Positions 60,207 through 64,000 of a stretch of 64,000 nucleotides of DNA are shown here, in pieces. Each line of letters opens with the position of its first letter. The first letter of the stretch is position 1. The notes beneath the pieces were generated by a model, which worked only from the letters and a program-made list of their open reading frames with translations, did not search any database and had not been told where the DNA came from. Position numbers and translations under genes: made by a program. This stretch comes from JAGNLV01 sp964612145 (lineage in GTDB: Bacteria > Zixibacteria > MSB-5A5 > GN15 > FEB-12). The stretch spans positions 1 through 64,000 of the forward strand of contig CAZTBP010000006.1 in NCBI GenBank assembly GCA_964612145.1, given 5' to 3'.

Positions 60207-61322
60207 CTACTTCCGGTATTTCATTTTCATGGCGGAGCGAACCTTATCCAGGACACTCCCGGCCCGTTCACTCGCCCGCTTCGCGCCGTCGGCCAGCACG
60301 TCCCAGACCGTGTCCGGCGCCGCTAACAATTCGTGGCGCTTTTCGCGGATTGGTTCCAGCGCTCTATTCATATTGGCTGCCAACCGCTTCTTGCAATCGA
60401 CACAACCCAACTCACCGGTCCGGCACGGCGGGGCAATCTCCTCTTCGGCATTCTCGGTGTAGATTCTATGGAGCAGGTACACCGGGCACTGTTCCGGACG
60501 ACCGGGATCGCCACGCCGCACTTTTTTCGGATCGGTGTAGAAAGTTCGTATACGCTGCTGCGTTTCCTCAGCCGTCATCCCCATGGGGATATGGTTATCG
60601 TATGATTTGGACATCTTGCGGTTGTCGGCTCCAAGGATCAGCGGGATCTCGCGGAACAACCCCTCCGGCTCAACGAGCGTCTCACCGTAGTAGTGATTGA
60701 ACCGTTTCGCCAGGTCGTTGGCCAGCCAGATATGCTTGGCCTGATCCTTGCCGACCGGCACCTTGTGCGCGTTGTACACACAGATATCGGCCGCCTGCAG
60801 AACGGGGTAGCCTAAGAAACCGTACGAGTCCAGCGTGTCTTTTTTCTCCTGGTAGGTCGGCAGACGGGTCAGTGTCGGCACCGCAACCATCATCGAAAAA
60901 ATCAAGTGAAGCTCGGCGTGTTCTTTCACCTCCGACTGCACAAAGATGGCGCACTTCTGCGGGTCCAGCCCGGCAGCTAAAAAATCTACCGCGACCTCAA
61001 ACACCCGCTCTTTAAGCACACTGGGATCTTCCCAGACCGCCGTCAGCGCGTGCCAGTCGACAATACAGCAGTACATCCGGTACTTGTCCTGGAGCTCGAC
61101 CCAGTTGCGAAGCGCCCCCTCCAGATTCCCGATATGAAGCGCGCCGGTCGGCTGCATCCCGGACAGAATCACCTGCTGTCCGTCGCCGTCGTCGGTCTTC
61201 TGCGTTTTGGGCTGGGTTTCCAGGGCCGCGTCGTCGTCGAGCACGTCCTGTACCGTGGTGCCAGTCCTTGTCTTGGCTGGCATATCGATATCGGTTCTTT
61301 CAGTCACAGTGCGTTTATCCAT
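60207..61322 (-). CDS. trpS: Tryptophanyl-tRNA synthetase with N-terminal extension
   Basis: A class Ic synthetase charging tRNA-Trp. In the 371-residue protein the core starts near residue 50 (VILSGMQPTGALHIGNLEGA with HIGN at 63-66) and the second motif is KMSKS in GADNRKMSKSYDNHIP. A Cys set (CRTGELGCVDCKKRL) lies near residue 310. The first 48 residues are a polar extension (TRTGTTVQDVLDDDAALETQ) not usual for TrpS; an ATG at 61283 is an alternative start. A TATAAA box 5 bp before 61322 suggests a leaderless transcript. Confidence 0.95.
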   Translation of the reverse strand: MDKRTVTERTDIDMPAKTRTGTTVQDVLDDDAALETQPKTQKTDDGDGQQVILSGMQPTGALHIGNLEGALRNWVELQDKYRMYCCIVDWHALTAVWEDPSVLKERVFEVAVDFLAAGLDPQKCAIFVQSEVKEHAELHLIFSMMVAVPTLTRLPTYQEKKDTLDSYGFLGYPVLQAADICVYNAHKVPVGKDQAKHIWLANDLAKRFNHYYGETLVEPEGLFREIPLILGADNRKMSKSYDNHIPMGMTAEETQQRIRTFYTDPKKVRRGDPGRPEQCPVYLLHRIYTENAEEEIAPPCRTGELGCVDCKKRLAANMNRALEPIREKRHELLAAPDTVWDVLADGAKRASERAGSVLDKVRSAMKMKYRK

Positions 61323-61327
61323 CGTGT

Positions 61328-61333
61328 TTTATA
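61328..61333 (-). promoter_or_regulatory. -10 box for a probably leaderless trpS transcript
   Basis: On the minus strand TATAAA ends 5 bp before the ATG at 61322 and no ribosome site lies between. No clear -35 box at normal spacing. If the true start is the ATG at 61283 the leader would be about 40 nt instead. Confidence 0.3.
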
Positions 61334-61524
61334 CCAGAATATGAGGGTAGGTATCATGAAATACGAAATCAATTAAAACTTTTGAGCAATTTTGTTCGGG
61401 GTATAACGGCTTTAGCCGCAATACCTTGCGACTACACCGGATGTAAACCGACAAGTTCAACCCCAACCGGCTCCCGGCCCCGCGGCACCGGCAATCTGCT
61501 CCCAATTGACTGCCTTACAGAGTC

Positions 61525-61941
61525 TTACGTGTCCAGATCCCGTTCCTCCGCCTGCACCGCATAGGCTATCTTTACATCCTCCCCCAATATATGATCGACC
61601 AGCCAGTTATGCAAAAATTCCAGCAGCTTCGAGGCCGTGATATCTTTCCCTTCCTTCAAATCCTTGAGAATACCGGTCAGCTGCGCAACAAATTCACGGT
61701 GTTGCTTACGGTGATTGTCGAAATCCGGATAGCCGACCATCACCATCACCTTCTCTTCCTCGCGGAAATGCGTGACCGAATAGTCCACCAGTTGCTTCAA
61801 CGCCTGCCCCACCATCGGGTTGTGCTGACCGTCCTTGATCGAATTGTCGAGCTTCCCCAGCAGAATAAACAGGTTCTTGTGCTGCCGGTCGATATCTTCC
61901 ACACCGATCCGGTAACTGTCTTTCCATTCAAGCGATGCCAA
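61525..61941 (-). CDS. Bacteriohemerythrin
   Basis: A 138-residue oxygen-binding diiron protein. The ligand set is complete: His21 (DRQHKNLF), His58 and Glu62 (THFREEE), His77 and His81 (NHRKQH), His117 and Asp122 (DHILGED). It is a single-domain cytosolic form that may store or sense O2. It stands alone on the minus strand. Confidence 0.94.
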   Translation of the reverse strand: MASLEWKDSYRIGVEDIDRQHKNLFILLGKLDNSIKDGQHNPMVGQALKQLVDYSVTHFREEEKVMVMVGYPDFDNHRKQHREFVAQLTGILKDLKEGKDITASKLLEFLHNWLVDHILGEDVKIAYAVQAEERDLDT

Positions 61942-62025
61942 ATCAGCCCCTTTTCACTGAATTGTCGTGTCTTTCGGCATTGATTGTATCCGGTCTCAAA
62001 ATACCGGCAAAGCCGCACCGGGCAA

Positions 62026-62072
62026 CAAAAAACAGCCTGCCGGATCGGATTTTACCCGATCTCAAACGGCTG
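62026..62072 (-). terminator. Rho-independent terminator of the DUF4328 gene
   Basis: On the minus strand CAGCCG and GATCGG pair with CCGATC and CGGCAGGCTG around a GTAAAAT loop, followed by UUUUUUG (A-run 62027-62032). Confidence 0.6.
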
Positions 62073-62101
62073 CTCTTCTCGTCTGATGACTTCTTTTCCG
62101 G

Positions 62102-62743
62102 CTAGGAACGGTTCGTCGCCTGCGGGGTCGGCGTCGGTGTCGGACTGGGCTGCGGCGGCCGATGCGTAAAAGCTGCCCCCTGCCGACGTTGAATGTCGCT
62201 GACGATTTTGATCACGAACACACCGGCGACAAACTCAACCGCCAGCGCCCCGATATCCAGCCATCCCGTGGTAATCATCGATTCCGCCGTGTCACCGGAT
62301 ATCCGCCAGGCCAACTGCGAGAGCGTCCCGGACACAATCCACAGTGTCCACCACGCCCCGATCATCCATCCCGGGATACTCTCGGTACCGACAAAAGCCG
62401 CCGCCGAACGGTGACCGCTTTTCTCATGGATCTCTTTCATGATCCGGTAGGGATAATACAGGTTGAAAATCGGCACGAACCAGTACCCGGCCGCTTTACC
62501 CGGAGTATGCTCCAGATCCGGGACGTTGTTCACCTCCAGCACCCGGTAAGCCCGGTGCATCCACATGCAGAAGAACACGGCCGAGACAATCAGCGCCGGC
62601 ACTGCCATCAGGCCGAGCAGCCCGAGCAGGACATCGTTGCCCGACAGCTCACGGGCCATCGGGTCGGCCCCGGTGATGGCGGCTTCGTTTAGAGCCGAGA
62701 TATCCACCAGGATACTGGGGATCATCAGGATGTTGATCACCAT
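62102..62743 (-). CDS. DUF4328 membrane protein, annotated start probably too short
   Basis: A 213-residue protein from the first ATG, with membrane segments near 45-65, 120-140 and 160-185, the DUF4328 core AAGYWFVPIFNLYYPYRIMK and a Pro/Thr tail (PPQPSPTPTPTPQ). This ATG lies in the middle of the first hydrophobic segment. The frame stays open 26 codons upstream (QYGQFEPLSAKSRSTLAIIG then VASVM) to an ATA codon at 62821-62819 with CGGAGG 9 bp before it; no ATG, GTG or TTG occurs in that stretch. The natural start is probably there, either a rare ATA or a mutated or miscalled ATG. Confidence 0.75.
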   Translation of the reverse strand: MVINILMIPSILVDISALNEAAITGADPMARELSGNDVLLGLLGLMAVPALIVSAVFFCMWMHRAYRVLEVNNVPDLEHTPGKAAGYWFVPIFNLYYPYRIMKEIHEKSGHRSAAAFVGTESIPGWMIGAWWTLWIVSGTLSQLAWRISGDTAESMITTGWLDIGALAVEFVAGVFVIKIVSDIQRRQGAAFTHRPPQPSPTPTPTPQATNRS

Positions 62744-62959
62744 GACGCTGGCGACACCGATTATGGCCAGTGTGCTACGGGATTTGGCTGAAAGCGGTTC
62801 GAATTGGCCGTACTGTTCTATTGTCCCAGACCTCCGATAAACAGACTATTTGTCCAGTTTTCGGCGGCTGGAATGGGCATCTTGAGAGTATTGTGGCCGG
62901 ATATACCTGCCCACACCATCCCCACCGGGATTGTTCGACTATTGCGCAAACGGCGGCCC

Positions 62960-64000
62960 CTACTTAGTCGGTGCGACCTCGTCACGCTCAAACACAACCT
63001 CTCCCGCCACCGGCAGCACCAGCCGAATCCGGTAACCGGTCTGCGAACCGTGCCACGACGGCTCGTACCGATCCGTGCCGCCGCCCGGGCTGGCATGACT
63101 GGCAAATAACAGCTTCCCCTCCTCGCCAAACCAGCCTAGCAGCTCGCACAAAATCTGCTTACCGGAATCCCGACCGTCGTCCAGCGGCAGTGGTGTAATC
63201 CGAACCGAGACGCCCTTACGCGGGAACCGCACATCCGGCACCAGCTCAAACGGCAGCTCCAGCGTATCACCCGCCTTGACCGGCCCCGTTATCCGATCCG
63301 GATACTTGATCACATCCAGACCGACCGTGTATGCCTCCAGCCTGGCCCCGTTCGGCCACTCATTCAGCGCCGTGACAAAAAAGGTCCAGCCGGAGGTATC
63401 TCCGATCTCAGGAATCGGGGTGACGACACCATACCACTCCTCCCAGGGATCCGCATTGGCCGGAAAGACCGTGATCGTGTCACCCTCGAAATACGTCGCG
63501 AAAATCGTCGTGCACTTTTCCGTCGCCTCAGGATTCGGAACATTGAGATACTGCACCTCACCATGCTCATCCATGCACAGGGTAAACCTCGGCCCGACAT
63601 AATTGGCCGCCGTGCTCAGTTCATCGATCCGAAGGGTCGTCGTAAACACGCCCGAGGCATTGGGCACGAAAGTGAACTCACCGGTAAAGGAGTCGCCCTC
63701 GTTGATCGGCCCGTCCCACACAAACGTACTGTCGCCGAAAACATCAATCTTGCCCCGCACCCTGATCACCGACAGGTTCAACTCGCTCATTGTCGTCTCG
63801 CCCGTATACTCCATCTGAAATTTAACCGTCACCGGGAGCATCGCCTGCGGCAACTGCTCAAACGTGAACAGCGTTGTGAAATTCGTTTGCTCATACTCAA
63901 TCGTCGTGCTGACTGCCGGGGACACTTCTTGTGTATCCGTTGACTCAGCGGTCTCGTCGCTGGCGCAGCCGGACGTGAAACTCAGCAACATGATAACAAT
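62960..64000 (-). CDS. Lipoprotein of unknown function, 5' end beyond the window
   Basis: The readable part ends EVVFERDEVAPTK. Near the window edge the frame reads IVIMLLSFTSGC, the end of a lipoprotein signal with its Cys, and stays open to base 64000, so the basic n-region and true start lie outside. The first ATG inside the window is at 63991. The mature protein is beta-rich, with Ile/Val-alternating strands and Cys pairs (FTLCMDEHG; TEKCTTIF) and possibly two Ig-like domains. No family recognised. Confidence 0.7.
   Translation of the reverse strand: MVIMLLSFTSGCASDETAESTDTQEVSPAVSTTIEYEQTNFTTLFTFEQLPQAMLPVTVKFQMEYTGETTMSELNLSVIRVRGKIDVFGDSTFVWDGPINEGDSFTGEFTFVPNASGVFTTTLRIDELSTAANYVGPRFTLCMDEHGEVQYLNVPNPEATEKCTTIFATYFEGDTITVFPANADPWEEWYGVVTPIPEIGDTSGWTFFVTALNEWPNGARLEAYTVGLDVIKYPDRITGPVKAGDTLELPFELVPDVRFPRKGVSVRITPLPLDDGRDSGKQILCELLGWFGEEGKLLFASHASPGGGTDRYEPSWHGSQTGYRIRLVLPVAGEVVFERDEVAPTK

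Overview
The window looks like a piece of a diderm (LPS-making) bacterial chromosome from the FCB side of the tree, possibly Zixibacteria or a relative. The grounds are two large secreted proteases ending in the NYPNPFNPTT type C-terminal sorting domain, a PorV-like outer membrane protein, a TonB-dependent receptor with a carboxypeptidase-regulatory N-terminus, dockerin-type and BNR-repeat exoproteins, lipid A/heptose type transferases, and sigma-54 activators carrying TPR sensor domains. The taxonomic name is an inference; no rRNA or tRNA gene was recognised and no CRISPR array is present.

Layout. 1-6120 is accessory-looking: an IS-end-like repeat at the left edge, a small exported protein overlapping a TPR/sigma-54 activator, a 21-bp periodic repeat array, a lipoprotein, and a TonB-like gene flanked by two 92 percent identical small membrane proteins with duplicated hairpins. 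6124-16300 (minus strand) is a tightly packed run of fifteen genes that starts at a consensus promoter: Fur-family regulator, feoA, feoB, a Cys-rich Feo accessory gene, ecfT, truA, transaldolase, purB, psd, pssA, purS, purQ, a DUF4321 gene, tatA and a hypothetical gene. It mixes iron uptake, purine synthesis, phosphatidylethanolamine synthesis and protein export.

16498-22238 holds an M6 metalloprotease and an S8 subtilase, both exported with sorting domains. 22529-24721 is a GT39-like membrane glycosyltransferase fused to TPRs. 24793-31441 is an outer-membrane trio (lipoprotein, PorV-like protein, TonB receptor). 31679-33613 has a LipM-type octanoyltransferase and an ECF sigma/anti-sigma pair.

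33694-41617 is an osmolyte-type region: porin, then the glycine-betaine/proline ABC transporter (ATPase with CBS domains, permease, lipoprotein binding protein), followed after a terminator by an ATP-grasp ligase and a CocE/S15-type hydrolase. 42111-45452 is a second small-exported-protein plus TPR/GAF/sigma-54 activator module, arranged like the first one at 193-2617; this paired arrangement is the best candidate for an undescribed system in the window.

45599-48428 has a DUF362 ferredoxin-like protein and a BNR/dockerin exoprotein. 48690-55782 is an envelope operon (peptidase MA, LpxL-like acyltransferase, MacA-like adaptor, MacB-like permease, TolC-like channel, heptosyltransferase-like GT9). 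55934-57332 has a ferritin-like gene and an SDR on the plus strand. 57434-61322 holds rluB, scpB, scpA and trpS, and the window ends with a hemerythrin, a DUF4328 membrane protein whose start codon looks altered, and a lipoprotein cut by the window edge. Dispersed REP-like palindromes lie between genes, and two coding genes (truA, DUF362) carry in-frame inserts that look derived from such elements.
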